Source: Dendrophyllia cribrosa (Eukaryota > Cnidaria > Anthozoa > Scleractinia > Dendrophylliidae). From it: a stretch of 64,000 nucleotides of DNA. The stretch is taken from contig JAJLRJ010000014.1 in assembly GCA_024195265.1 (NCBI GenBank), positions 13,102,562-13,166,561 on the forward strand, given 5' to 3'. Positions within the stretch are counted from its first letter, which is position 1; each line of letters opens with the position of its first letter. Made by a program: the position numbers and the translations under genes. The notes under the pieces are model-generated. The model was not told where the DNA came from. It was given only the letters and a program-made list of their open reading frames with translations, and made no database searches. This document shows, one piece after another, positions 1 to 12,531 of this stretch.

Positions 1-143
1 GTGAGCTGTCCCTTTGTCTATTGTCTACACAGTGAACGTTTCTTTGAGTTATTTTGTTCATGTTACTCATTAACGTCATTAACATTTCCATTCCGAAAAA
101 AAAAAAACATTTTATGAACGGCCTATCATTCATTTATTATTAG

Positions 144-455
144 CTCCAAGTCAGTCGCCAATCGATGTTCGAGCATTGAACAAGACAAGCCCAACAAAAA
201 TTACGGTCGAATGGAACCCAATCCCCGATAAATTCTACGTCCATGGCATACTGCGAGGTTACAAAGTGCTCTACAAGGCGATTGCCATAGCAAACGAGAA
301 ACCCAAGGAGGAACTGGGAACTAGTGAAGTGATTGTTGAGCCTTCGATGCTGCTCGCCGTTCTGGAGAATTTGACTGCTTTTACCAGATATGAGGTTCAA
401 GTATTGGCGTTTACAGTCAAAGGAGATGGCGTCAAGAGTCCACTTATCAGAGCAG
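144..455 (+). CDS. Exon: FN3 domain 6, copy A
   Basis: Identical in sequence and borders to 33355-33666. Acceptor at 141-143, donor CAG|gtaata at 456. It carries V-E-W-N-P-I-P-D and R-Y-E-V-Q-V-L-A. An ATG start within it is not real; the exon is internal. Confidence 0.9.
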
Positions 456-3400
456 GTAATACAAGAGAGTAACATGATTTTCAGATACTTTTGCCTGTTT
501 TCATTTTGAGACGTCAACATGAAGTGGCATTGCCGTCTTAAAAATCAGCCTGTGATTGGTTGAAAATTTCCCGCAACAATTTATCAAAGAAAACGCAAAA
601 TGTTGATTATTTTCAGTTTGCCAGGTTTCAGTGGCAGATACATAAATGACAACAATGTATCCAATGCAATTATCCTTTTTATCGCAAGTTTTGACATCTC
701 AAAAGCAGGTAAAAGTATTTGACAATCGTAATACAATGCAGTATTGCCGTCTCAAAATCCAATTAGTTTATAGCACGATTAGAAGCACTAGAAGTTTTGT
801 TAATGATTTGTCATAAACCTAAGGTCAAAAGCATAGAAAAACTGGTTAACTATAATGGAAACAACGCAAGAAACGATAATAACTCGACCCATATCTAACA
901 AACGAAAACCCAAAGCAGACACGTAATTGCTTTCGAAGACAAATCGAAAAAAAACTCTGAGTTGAATGTGACAAAGACCAAGTAAATCGAATTAGCTCAT
1001 AAGTAGTCGTCATCATCATCCTTCGGTCCGGAGTGCAACCAGAACTCGCAGTACAATGTCACTCCACATATCACGGTCCTGCATTGCCGTCGTCAAATCA
1101 CCCAGATGGAGTCGAGAGTCACGGGAGATTTATCTCCGGGAATGTCATCCTCCTTGAGTGGACAGTTCCACGAATTCTCCATAGGAGGAGGGAGAAGATG
1201 ATTTCTCCTTCAGCTCTGTAGCTGTGACCGGTAAACTGGAGCCGCCTTTGATGTATCCTCTGCGGAATGGGTGGTAGTGTCCCGTAGATCTGCGCCTTAG
1301 CTTGGTTGCGTGTTCGGACCAGTGAATGTTTTGGGCTCTGCGCAAGAGGTTGGTGTAAGTACCGTCAAGTCGTTGATGTTGACGACCCGTCAGAGACCAT
1401 GTTTTGGCCCCATAGTGAAGGATTGGTTCGATCAACGTTCGGAAGAGTTCGAATTTTATGTTCTTATCAAGGTTAGAGCGCCAGGATGTCAACGTAAATC
1501 GGGCTGTACACAAGCATACGCGCAAGTACAAGCACAAGGGTAAAAAAAATTGCTCTTTCCAGTGTTTATGTTTGCGTCATGTCCGTTTTCACTTGACACA
1601 AATTTCTTATATGTTTCCTGTTACGCTTGTGCTTGCGTAGCTAGTGAAAACCAGGTTTAAAATCCCTATTTTTGTTTCAGATACTTGCAACTGCTACAGT
1701 ACCATCTTCACTAACTGGTGGATCAACCCGCCTTACGTGGACAGCCCGCAATCGAATAAGAGCGGGATCATAACACCCATCCTCAAAGAGGCCGTGCACT
1801 CCTGTTGCGGAAACTGTACCGAACATGGCACCTCTCGCGTGGACTTCACCCGCACAGCCACGGGATATCCCGCGAGGAAATCCGGGCTTGTGCAGTTCAA
1901 GAACGGCATCGAGGAGACAACTGAACTGCAATTTCCGGTTTATGGGTTCATGGACCAGACTCGTTACTCAGGTAGTTATGGGTTTGTCCCGTTTGTGCAG
2001 TCACCTGGGTTAGCGCTGATCGTCATTGGAGACGAAAAAGGTACTGCTGCTTCCTTGCTGCTGAAGTCACTGGCGTTATGCTTTCCGATTCTGTTTCTGT
2101 CCATTGCGATGTTGTGGGTCTCCAGTCTTGCCATGTGGTTTGTGGTAAGTTGTAACATGAAAGTCTACTCTCTACTGATTCAATAAACAATCAGCACCAC
2201 AGGAAAGTTTGCTCAATAGCTTTCATTTGAATGGTCACACGTTAGAATTTCATCCACAGACTCAAAACGTTAGAACCACGTTGTACAGCATAATAAACAG
2301 TACCACAGGAAAGTACTGCTCAGTAGCTTTCCTTTGAATGGCCACACTTTAGGATTTCATCTACAGACTCAAAACGTTAGAACCACCTTGTACAGCATAA
2401 TAAACAGTAGCACAGGAAAGTACTGCTCAATAGCTTTCATTTGAATGGCCACATTTGGGGATTTCATCTACAGACTCAAAACGTGAGAACCACCTTGTAC
2501 AGCATAATAAACAGTAGCACAGGAAAGTACTGCTCAATAGCTTTCATTTGAATGGCCACATTTGGGGATTTCATCTACAGACTCAAAACGTGAGAACCAC
2601 CTTGTACAGCATAATAAACAGTACCACAAGAAAGTACTGCTCAATAGCTTTCAATTGAATGGTCACACTTGGGGATCATGTTCATCCACAGACTCAAAAG
2701 TTAGAACCATCTTGTACAGCATGATAAACAGCACCACAGGAAAGTACTGCTCAATAGCTTTCCTTTGAATGGCCACACTTTAGGATTTCATCTACAGACT
2801 CAAAACGTTAGAACCACCTTGTACAGCATAGTAAACAGTACCACAGGAAAGTACTGCTCAATAGCTTTCCTTTGAATGGTCACACTTTAGGATTTCATCC
2901 ACAGACTCAAAAGTTAGAACCACCTTGTACAGCATGATAAACAGTACCACAGGAAAGTACTGCTCAATAGCTTTCATTTGAATGGTCACACTTTAGGATT
3001 TCATCCACAGACTAAAAAGTTATAACCACCTTGTAGAGCGCAATAAACAGTGCCATAGGAAAGTACTGCTCAATAGCTTTCATTTGAACGGTGACACATA
3101 AGGATTTAATCCATGGACTGAAAACTTATAAGAACCACCTTGTACAGCCTTATAAACAGTGTCACAAGAAAGCACTGCTCGGCAATATATTTTGCTTCAT
3201 TTTAATATCTTAATTAAGGATATCATCCAAAGAATCAGTGTAAAATGAAAACTATTGAGTATTATTATGTGAAGGTGCTGAAGAAAGTCGTGGTTTTTTT
3301 TTTCTTAAAGGACCCTAGTCATCCAAAATGCACTGCGCGCTCAAACGGTGAAATCCGCCATTTTCGATGCCATCGATATAACTTAACATTGCATAGTGAA

Positions 3401-4439
3401 TCGGAATCTTACTGCATCGTCCCAAGTTGTGTAAATGAAACTCTGTAACTGTTATCGTCGTTTTTTTGAATTATTAGTCTATCGGTTTGAATGATTTTTT
3501 TCGTAGTTTTGCGCTACCGGTGGACAAGGTTTTGACATCCAAAGTCAATGGTCTTATGACCTCACGATTTCCCAAGCGTCGACAGTCGAAGGAGCCAGGA
3601 AATGCAAAAAACTTTCCACCTTTGGATTGCGAGCAAAAGTGAAGTTGGAATCGTACGGCTAAACCATAGCCAGTTCGCCGAATTGTTGTTGTTAAAAAAT
3701 GTACAACAGTTGCATCCGGCCGTGAGAATTATGAAACAGCAAACCTGCTGGAGATTCAAATATTGTCAATATTTCACAAACTGATTTCATGATGGATGCA
3801 ATAACGTCATACGTTTAACAACGAAAGTACAGCCTAGCTCCGAGACACGCAACTTAAACGCAGAATAAACTCTGAGGAGTCGAAAACAATTATAATATGC
3901 CATTATTCTATGGAATCATTGATAAACACTATCTCGGAAGCCATGCTAACCGCAGACTTGCGCTCACACAAAATCACGAACTGAGAAGAGAAATTAACTC
4001 AGTGATCCTAGCATTTAGCGACTAACTACTGATCTTGCAGACTATGCGCCAAAGAAACAATATTGTTATGCCGAGAACTAGCAAACAGCGGTGGCATAAC
4101 TAAATATTCTCATAATAAACGGCTCTGGTGGAAAGCGTAAATATCTCCTGTCAGTATCAGAGACTTTCCTAAGATCAAAGAATCGGCAACATTGAGAACA
4201 ACAGTCCTGTTATATCTTAATTTTGATCTATAAAAAGAAAACAATCTCTCAGACACGTACTTGGGGTAACCCTATTCTAAAGCCGGGCTGAAATGCTTTT
4301 TTTTGCGACAAGCAGGATTTGTGCTAGGCCTGTCACCTTTTGTAACGATATTTTTATAAATATCTCGCCTCTGACCTGTCGCGGCGATTTCCTTACTTTT
4401 GGTCACGCGCCACGTGTAATATAATACCGAGACTCCCGT

Positions 4440-4471
<32 letters not shown>

Positions 4472-7400
4472 ATCCTTTAACTTGAGCAGTCTTGGCTGTG
4501 AAAGTGTTAATATAGCACAACATCCCCTCTTGCGACAAATTTTCAGTGAAAAACAAGCAATCTTTTGAATGCAACTCGTGGTCAGTTGCAGTTTGTAAAA
4601 TCAAAGGGGTTGTGCTGCATGCCTCACCGACAGACGTAGAACAGTACTTCAGGACCTTTAAAGATTTATCAGTCCTTAGAACTGAGCTAGCCCGTGCGCG
4701 CTGAACCTGCGGATTAAGCGACTTAGTGTTGTTAACGTTTCTAAAACTTTCTCAGGAAACAGCTTACAACGAGCGTCACTTCCCTCGCAACGTTATACAT
4801 GGGAGCTGGGAAGCAATGTGGTGGGCATTTGCTTCAATGACAACTCTTGGGTAAGGCGCATGCGCAACACCTTAAAACTATCTTGTATTACCCGGGAAGG
4901 GTGAGAATTACCCGGGATGGGTGGGTATTACCCGGAAAAGGTGGGTATTACCCGGGAAGGGTGGGTATTACCCGGGAAGGGTGGGTGAAGGAGGCATTGT
5001 GACGGTGATTTTGCTGGTTTTTGGCCAAAACTATTAAATATTCGACCAGAAACCCATAAGTGGGTTGAAACGTGCAACTGTCTCTTGTACGCTTCAAAAC
5101 AAGCTTCCGATTATTCAAGTTGTTACAGCCATATTTGGAAAATCAAGATAAAAATATTAACCAATCAATTCGCTAGAACAACTTGCTTCCAATCTCGAGG
5201 GACCGAGGGGTTTCCAAATATGGTACGAAGCAAAAAATGAATATTCGGAAGCTGTGAATGCGCGTTACACGTTTCAACCCACTTATGGGTTTCTGATTCG
5301 ACTTAATACCTTTGCTCATACATAAGATGCTCCTAAAACACCGACAAGAAAATATCAAGCGATTCATCGTAAACTATTATCAGCTTTTTAGCCATTTTAC
5401 CAAGACACAAGAAACGAACTTGCAAAAACTGGCTAATGTTTTCAAGTTGCAATCCATTTCCATCCAGACCACCTGCAGCCAAAGACACTTATTTATAGAT
5501 TACGTGTAATTGCGTTCGCGCAATCCTAATCTTATGTTGGGTATCCTGTGTGGTAGCCCGATTGAATTCAGCTTTTCGCTGTTTCTCTGTTTCGACACCA
5601 CTTCAGCCCCCCCTCCCCAGAAGATTCTTTTGTTCTTTTCAGGGACAAACCGGGCGTGAACTGGTATCTACTTTGGCCTCGCACGTTTTCACATACCTTC
5701 TTTTGTGCGAACGCATTTTCATTATGGTTGATTACTACAAGTAGTATAGTAATTTTTAACAAAACCGCTTCATTGTTTTTGGAGCGAGTCAGAGTCATAG
5801 TGATACTAAGATACGTGACATTGCCTCTTTGAAGGGGACGTGCCACTAAATGGGACATGGTTTTCAGGGTCTTCTGTCTTAAACAGGGAACACAATTTTA
5901 CTATTTTTAAAGATTTACACGGAGCGTCATTTTTTGAACAGGTCGTTTTCATCTATGTAAAGTTTGTTTTTCTGGCTTTGAGAACAACACCCGATACAAC
6001 AATAACAACAACAACAATTTATCTCGGTATTCCCATATAAATACATGGTATTACCTATACAAGTAGTACGTATCAAGTATTACATGTAAGTACTAGCAGT
6101 AATCACAGATTATGGAGACGCGTTCGAAGGAATTTCCGGCGGAAATGAGCCCCTGAAAAAAACCAATAGGGGCGGCCATTTGGAAGACCGTCTACCAAAA
6201 AATCTCAAATTTTACTGCACATAAACCACAGGACAACCAACACGAAATTAGGATTGCGTTCTTCGAACGCGATAACAACAACAACAAAAAGAAACGGATA
6301 TATCTGATCATTAAACTAACATAGATTGTCGATTTAACGTTGAATTATAATTATAAGCAGCGGTAGTCCTACAGACAAAAGGATCAGCGCTGCCGTTAAA
6401 AAAAAAAAAGATTTTAGAGCTATTGTCTAGATTATTAAAAACAAGATGTTGCAGAGAATGTCAAATGAAACGCCTTGGCAAAATTAAGGCTTGAGCATAC
6501 GTGAAGTTCGACGTTTGCTAAACCCAAATTTAAGTTGTGTTTTGTTTCTTTTCTGAAATACTGATGTCCCGCTATAGCAGGCTTTAAACAGACTACTTGA
6601 TCCGGGGGGCGGGAAAAATTAACGGCTTTTACACTGGGAAAATGTCAAATTCCCCACTATGTTTCGGGGGTCAGGAAGAGGATTTCAAATGACTTAATGC
6701 ATAACAAACACGAGAAAAGAGCTCAGAGAAACACAAAGCGTAGCCGAGCACTTGTCGCACCTCTCGACACAGTAACCCAAGCTTTATGTAAACCTCAGTT
6801 TACCAGTGGATGCATTGCTCTAAACATTAAATAATGACGTTTTTCCTTCAGTTACGGCGATCGTATTCCAAGGACGATTTTTGGTCGCCTGGTGTGTTTA
6901 TCATGGATTTTAATGGGTCTGGTTATGGTCACGTGTTTTAATTCTACCATGACAACGTTGCTGACCGCTAGGATCTTGGACAAAGATGTGAGCTTATATG
7001 GAACAAAGGTTTGTAAATTTGGTCTTAAGAATTTTGTTTCATTTTTCTAAATGATGACAAGCAAAATGTAGATTACTTACTGATCACTGGGGATGAGAGT
7101 TTTTCAATTGCATGAGTATCGAGAGTAATTTTGCGATTGCTTTGGTTTTGCATTGCTACGCTTTGTGATTGGCTAAAAATCCCGCGCCATTTTGTCAACC
7201 AATCTGAAGTAAAACTAAGATTAAACCACTACTCACTTGAATGCGTTTTCCCGCGCTTGGCGCCGGTTACACGTATTTTCTGCGAGCTCTGATTGATTCA
7301 TTGGACTGTCTGGTTCTGTTATGATTAGCCACAGTAACTACTTAGGTTTTGGCTTTACGACACTCATCTAAAATTCGTAACAAATCATAACAACAAAATT

Positions 7401-9695
7401 GGATCAGTTAGCAGCTCCGACTTGAGTACTAAATACGCGCGGTCTGATTAAACCAATCGAACTTCTACCGCGCGGTCTCTCGATCTTAGCTTGTTTAATC
7501 ACTTGCATAATTATGGACAGAACTCCACTCCACTCACTCCTATTAACATTATTAATCAGTTCATTACTCAGCAATTACTCGCTAAACTCATTTTACTCGT
7601 TGATTGTTTCTGTCTAGTAAAAGGAAACACAAATTTGCTGGATGATAGAGCGGTTTTCACTCGAGTGCCGTAAAGTTTAAATTATAGTAATCACTCTGGC
7701 CAATCACAACAGCCCGCAAACAATCCAGTGAACCAATCAGCACTCGCCAAGCGTGGGAAAACGCGTGCGAGCAAGTTACGATTGGTTTTGCTTCTGATTA
7801 GTTGAGAAAGTGGCGCGAGATTTTTTAGCCAATCACAAAACATAACAATGCAAAACCAATTGAAAACTGCTGTAACAATTAAAAATCTTTGTTTCATTCC
7901 TTTCTCAGGTTGCTGCCATCCAAAACTCTTCTGCATATCGTATTGCAATCATGAAAAACGCCCGAGTCAATCCAAACGGTGAGAAAACCAGGACAACGTT
8001 GTTTATTTAGTTTTCTAGCGGTTACGACCGGTTCCAACAAGTCTAGCTAAGATTGTGCTGCTCTCGAAAGCATTTTAAGGTTCCATATGCTACAGTTAAA
8101 GCGTTCATGGCCCAGGTTTTTTGATGATAAAAATGGTGACCCTTCCTTTGCAGGTAAGGAATACACAAATCTCCAAGAGGTTTACGAGGCTCTAACAAGT
8201 CGCGAAGTCAAAGGTATGCTTATTGACGCCTACACCGTCGGTAGCAGGAAGGAACTGTTCAATCGACGTGATCTCCGAATCAGCAAACTGCTTGACTACT
8301 CAGCCGCTTTTGGCGTCGTCCTGGGAGGAGAAGCAAAGAAGCTTCAGAAGTGCTTCCAGAAATACATGAGCGAACAACGGTCAGAGATTTCAAAGATCGT
8401 GGAGCACAATGTAGAAACCATAGAGGTAATGCATAAGTCAATTCCATCAATGCACATCTCCCTTCTTCGACCATGCTCTACACATTTAATTTCTAAGAAT
8501 GTGGACTAACGCCCCACAGTGGGACGAACGTACTGTTCAAACGTTCTGCAGCACAGAAACTTAATTTAGGATCATCTCTTGGATCGTCCACACGTTAATT
8601 AAAGGCAAACAAATAAAGAGAGGATAAGTGCTTTTTCTCTGACGGCCATCGAATCATCGGTCGAATTTAATCACCGATATTGTCACGTTGTTTTGTCTTC
8701 CAAAGCTGATGATCACAACATTCATGCGGTGCCAAGTGTGCCAAATATCAAAAATTCAAGAAAATCCCAAATTTCATTTTGTAAAGTAATGAAAAACAAA
8801 TGGTACCATGCAAAAGTACTGCCAAAGAGGTTTCATTTGAATGGTCGCACTATAGGATTTTATTGACAGACTCAAAAGTTAGAACAAATGGTACCATGCA
8901 AAAGTACTGCTGAAGAGGTTTTATTTGAATGGTCACACCATAGGATTTTATTGACAGACTCAAAAGTTAGAACAAATGGTACCATGCAAAAGTACTGCCA
9001 AAGAGGTTTCATTTGAATGGTCACACCATAGGATTTCATCCACAGACTCAAAAGTTAGAACAAATGGTACCATGCAAAACTACTGCCAAAGAGGTTTCAT
9101 TTGAATGGTCACATCACAGCTAACACCATAGGATTTCATCCAGAGACTCAAGAGTTACAACTACACTACATGTTTCCATTATTGACTCTGGGAGTGAAAG
9201 GGGTAACATCCTTCGAATTGCGGTCGAAACTCTCCTTATGGACACCTTCATAATAGAGACACCTCCCTTTTATGGACGCTTCTCTGGGTCCCGAAAATAC
9301 CAATACAATCCCTACTACTTCTATAATAGGAACACCTTTATTATGTGGACCCTTAGGTCTGTCCCTTTTGTGTCCGTATTAAGGAGGTTCTACAGGGGGT
9401 AACTGCGCTCGAGATTACCGACCTGACGTCTGACGACCGTTATTCATGGGTATGGAGAACAGTTACTACTGACTAGAAATAAGTTATGCGAAGACTCTCG
9501 GCCGAGCCCGCAAGATAATAATATTGTTTATCTGAAGCGTTTAAACTATAAATATTCCAAAGCGCTAACTATAAACGACATACATGTAATCGCTATATAT
9601 AAATAAAAATGTAAATAATTATGATAAATGCTATTAATAGGAAAATACTTCTGAATTAAATAAATACTAAATTAAAGTGATGGTGGTGGTGGTGG

Positions 9696-9759
<64 letters not shown>

Positions 9760-11700
9760 GGAAGAGATTGGACTGTGTATTTTGTTCTTTGATTTAAATC
9801 AATTAAGTTTTTTTTTAATTTTCTCGCAGGTTACACCCAAAAGCAGGTCGGTGGAGCGATCCAGTAGCCTGTTTGATCCTTCTTTTCCAACATACGTCAA
9901 TTCCGTGATCATCTGCGGCGTTCTTCTTGCCGTCCTGTGGTTGGTTGGAGCGAAATTCGAGTTCGCAAAGAAAATGGGCTGGATCAAGTTTAAAGAAAAA
10001 GGTCTGTCTTCTTGAGATTTCATTTCATTCAAAGAAAGTCGAAATAAATCCACAGCCTGGGAGGAAGTTCTGAACTCAGAGTCCGGGAGAGGGGTGGTCG
10101 TTGGAAAGCCTCGCCGTCAAATCACTTCACGCGAGTATTTTGTTTTATTATATAAACTTCAGTAAAAAATACTCGGGTTTCTCGACACATTTGAAGATAT
10201 CATCAATATCAATTTATTTTCACTGTGAAGAGTGAAGATATAGAAATCTTTTCGTTAGCTACCATGTTTGCTCTCGTGAAATGTCGAACGCGCGAAAAGG
10301 TGTTGGTCTTTTAAGAAAACATCTTCGAATCTTCCTCGGAAATCTTCGGCAATCTTCAAAAATTTTCGGAACGTGATCGGAAACGTTCGAACAACCTTCG
10401 GACAGTTTTTTGGAGAATTTTCGAAAATCTTCGGGAAATCTTAGGAAAATTGCTTAAAACTTAAAGCAACTTTTAATGTCGTTTATATAATAACCAAAAT
10501 AAAACATGGTTGCTTGGATATGAAATTTCTCTTCGCGTGTTCAACTCGATATCTCAATCGAAGAGAAATTTCATTTCTCCACGCACCCATGTATTATTAT
10601 CTTCTATTTCTTCTCAAATGAAATTCCCTAAGGACGCCAACCTATACAGAGTACGACTAGGACCCGAACGTTGAGAGCGGGGTCGTAGCTGTCCAAACGA
10701 TGTCTGTGATTGGCGAACGATACAATTGATATATCACTTGAACAATGCCCCTATCCCTAATCCCTATCCCAGCGGGACAAATCTATTGTTTTCTTAGCGA
10801 ATCACAGACATCGTTTGGACAAGTGCAGGGCTACCCGACGTTGAAGCCACGACCTCTTTTACGGGCGCGTTGTTAACTTGGGTAATATTTTGAAAGTTCC
10901 TCCATCCGGGTGTTTATGATATAAGCTATATAGTATGTGTACTCTGATAATGGTTATCGATTAACGTTTCAGGTCTCAAAATATAGGCAGGGAAATAACC
11001 TACCTTGGAAAATTACATACTTTGGTCTGAAAATAAGCAAGGGTTTTGATATGCAAGCCCCACACCCCTATCAAAATCTTAAGGACCCCCACCCACGAAT
11101 AAATAACTGCCAATTTGAGACTTCTTGCGAAAAGTTATCGCGAAAGGAGGGGGAGTCCCTTTTCCCCGTGGATCTAGGCTCTTGACTGTGTTTTTCATCC
11201 AAGCACGCGAGCCGGTAAGAGATTGTAATATAGCCTCATATTTGCGCTTGGTTTAGTGCGCACCAAGTCAGCCGTTATTATATAATTATGTACTCAACAA
11301 AACAAAAGAATAACAGCTTCGAACGTGCTTAGTGAATCCTGCTTTTTTTAATTTTACAGCTAAACATGACGCGCTTCCAAGACGTGTGGAGTTGTTGAGA
11401 AACAAAGCTGAGCTCAAGTCGGAGATGTCTAGAATAGTCACCATTTTCAAGATCAACTGCTCGCGCCGTATACAGGCCCTCCGGCAAAAACACAAGAAAG
11501 AGCTGTTGCATCTAGCGAAGCTCAAGAAACAAGCCAATAACGTGCTGATTCAGAAGCCCTCATTTCGCAGGGATGGTTTCATTACCTTCACGTTTGGACA
11601 CAGAACGCCCGAACACCTTAACGGCTCGGGAAGAAATGGCCACACAAAACAAGCTTCATATCTTAAAGAATTTGAGAATGAAACGGAAACCATAGTATAG
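144..11700 (+). CDS. 3' part of the FN3/iGluR-like K+ channel gene, copy A (gene-level entry)
   Basis: Copy A repeats the last FN3 exon and the seven channel exons: 144-455, 1681-2144, 4756-4850, 6852-7008, 7909-7978, 8154-8425, 9830-10001, 11360-11700. The upstream SEA and FN3 exons, if this copy has them, lie before base 1. Exon sequences match copy B except codon 9995-9997 (GAA, E) against GGA (G). All splice sites and the frame are intact, so nothing here marks it as a pseudogene. It may be the same locus assembled twice. A candidate poly(A) signal ATTAAA lies at 11797-11802 and an AATAAA at 12442-12447. Confidence 0.75.
1030..1495 (-). mobile_element. LINE 3' fragment (reverse transcriptase C-terminus), copy A
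   Basis: On the minus strand a reading frame contains NIKFELFRTLIEPILHYGA, K-T-W-S-L-T and R-L-D-G-T-Y-T-N-L-L-R-R, which resemble the thumb and C-terminal part of non-LTR retrotransposon reverse transcriptases. In another frame, around 1030-1100, it continues D-L-T-T-A-M-Q-D-R-D-M-W-S-D-I-V-L, the usual end of such proteins. A frameshift and the missing 5' part make it a dead fragment. A short GAT-rich tail follows its 3' end. It sits in the intron after FN3 domain 6. Confidence 0.75.
1681..2144 (+). CDS. Exon: S1 half-domain and M1, copy A
   Basis: Same as 34892-35355. The candidate ligand-binding arginine is codon 1962-1964. Polypyrimidine acceptor ...tttttgtttcag; donor GTG|gtaagt. Confidence 0.82.
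2190..3180 (+). repeat. 107-bp satellite array in the M1-pore intron, copy A
   Basis: About nine tandem units of roughly 107 bp, recognised by ACAGGAAAGTACTGCTCA, CTTTCATTTGAATGG and CACAGACTCAAAA, with 5-15% differences between units. Unrelated to coding sequence; frames across it are spurious. Confidence 0.92.
3309..4476. mobile_element. TTAA-flanked non-autonomous transposon T1, copy A
   Basis: TTAA on both sides (3305-3308, 4477-4480). The ends are inverted repeats: AGGACCCTAGTCATCCA at the left, and the right end reads inward AGGATCCTAGTCAGCCA. The TTAA target is the hallmark of piggyBac-type elements. There is no transposase frame in its 1,168 bp. A related, older copy spans 60165-63182. 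Confidence 0.82.
4756..4850 (+). CDS. Exon: pore helix, copy A
   Basis: Same as 37967-38061. It encodes the pore helix W-W-A-F-A-S-M-T-T-L-G and ends inside the filter glycine codon. A GC-rich minisatellite starts about 38 bases after the donor. Confidence 0.9.
4889..4986 (+). repeat. 22-bp minisatellite beside the pore exon, copy A
   Basis: Five units of ATTACCCGGGAAGGGTGGGT with small changes, starting 38 bases after the pore-exon donor. Confidence 0.9.
5042..5305. repeat. Inverted repeat in the pore intron, copy A
   Basis: GAAACCCATAAGTGGGTTGAAACG near 5070 is repeated inverted near 5270 (arms about 35-40 bp), framing 200 bp; a MITE-like structure. Copy B lies at about 38253-38516. Confidence 0.6.
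5511..6275. mobile_element. Inverted-repeat element in the pore intron, copy A
   Basis: About 45-bp imperfect arms (GCGCAATCCTAATCTTATG at the left; the inverse near 6230-6275). The interior is AT-rich with ACA/AAC repeats and no supported gene. Copy B lies at about 38722-39486. Confidence 0.6.
6852..7008 (+). CDS. Exon: filter Y-G-D and inner helix, copy A
   Basis: Same as 40063-40219. The Y-G-D codons are 6853-6861. Confidence 0.9.
7650..7873. mobile_element. AGAGCGGTTTTCA-family foldback MITE, copy A
   Basis: Shares GAGCGGTTTTCACTCGAGTG and TTAGCCAATCACAA words with 58115-58378 and 59612-59886. A related arm is visible near 7120-7200. Copy B is 40861-41084. Confidence 0.6.
7909..7978 (+). 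CDS. Exon: start of S2, copy A
   Basis: Same as 41120-41189; phase 0 to 1, donor G|gtgaga. Confidence 0.85.
8154..8425 (+). CDS. Exon: main S2 half-domain, copy A
   Basis: Same as 41365-41636. The donor GAG|gtaatg closes the exon; the frame stays open to a stop at about 8509, but that is intron. Confidence 0.85.
8795..9160 (+). repeat. 88-bp variant satellite array, copy A
   Basis: About four units of some 88 bp. They share the TTTCATTTGAATGGTCACAC and ACAGACTCAAAAGTTAGAA parts with the 107-bp satellite, but AACAAATGGTACCATGCAAA replaces its other part. Lies in the intron before the last membrane exon. Confidence 0.88.
9676..9758 (+). repeat. (GAT)n microsatellite before the last membrane exon, copy A
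   Basis: About 27 trinucleotides (GGT then GAT). Copy B (42888-42959) is nine bases shorter. The polymethionine frame through it is not a protein. Confidence 0.97.
9830..10001 (+). CDS. Exon: last membrane helix, copy A
   Basis: Same as 43030-43201 except codon 9995-9997 is GAA (E). Unspliced, the frame stops at 10013-10015. A trinucleotide repeat lies about 70 bases upstream, in the intron. Confidence 0.83.
11360..11700 (+). CDS. Terminal exon: cytoplasmic tail, copy A
   Basis: Same as 44559-44899; stop TAG at 11698-11700. Confidence 0.78.
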
Positions 11701-12441
11701 TTGTTGAATGATACGTTTTTTTGTTATTTTTTATAAAATGGTTTATAATGAGTAATGCTTATCTATGTACAGAATTTCCTTCAAATTGGAGGGAAAATTA
11801 AAGTAACAGTATACTAAGACAAATAATGAGTAAAAAAAAGAAGTTTAAAAGCTATAAAAGAGCAACGATGGTAACATTCCGAACATGAAACTTTAATAAG
11901 GCATGTTTTTCAAGATGTACCTATTAGAAAGTATAATAATATTATTATTTTATAGATATCAATATTAACAAAACGCCAAATACCGATAAATATCGTACTC
12001 GTATCGCATCGATATCCAGATTGAAAAGGGGGTATCGGCCAAATCATAAAGAAAACAACGGTAGATGACAATGCGCATGCGAAAACCATCATTTCTAGAA
12101 AAGCCATTCGTTTCAACCGCTGACCAAAAGAAATGTACACTCAGGGGACAAAACAACCTCGTCCCCAGGGCCTCCTCCGCTCTCAAAATGGCGGGTCGGG
12201 CTGGAGACAAGAATGGCTACAAGTGATGCAGGTCGATGTTACGTGAGCCTTTAGAATTCATTTTAAATTATTCCATTGAACAGCATAGCCTAACATATGC
12301 CATTGCACACATTCTCTCATAACCTAACTTACTTACATTTGTAACATGATTGCACCATAATTATTTATTAAATTTTGTAAGTTTGTACTATTTGTCTTCA
12401 TGGATTTATTTAAAGTTAATACCATATTTTTGCAGTTAAAG

Positions 12442-12447
12442 AATAAA
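12442..12447 (+). terminator. Candidate poly(A) signal AATAAA, channel gene copy A
   Basis: AATAAA 742 bases after the stop codon. A nearer ATTAAA lies at 11797-11802. Which is used cannot be told from sequence. The same signals occur in copy B at about 45641 and 44996. Confidence 0.35.
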
Positions 12448-12531
12448 TAAAATATTATGAAACTCCGAGCAGCAAACAATGCTCCTATTCATCTTTAAGA
12501 AATTCATTATACTTCCTTAAGGCCCAGCTAA

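Noticed and set aside
1644..2186. 180-residue frame starting at ATG 1644
   Set aside because: The ATG lies in the intron before the acceptor at 1680; the exon continues the FN3 frame and ends at a donor at 2145.
8087..8509. 140-residue frame taken as one gene
   Set aside because: Only 8154-8425 is exon; a splice acceptor and donor bound it, and the rest is intron that happens to be open.
9677..10015. 112-residue frame with a polymethionine run ahead of the membrane helix
   Set aside because: The poly-M comes from the intronic (GAT)n repeat; a clear acceptor at 9829 starts the real exon.
12188..12225. ATGGCGGGTCGGGCTGG as a start exon on the + strand
   Set aside because: It closes with a stop after 12 codons, the only GT is weak, and the surroundings (CCTCGTCCCCAGGGC) look like a dispersed repeat.
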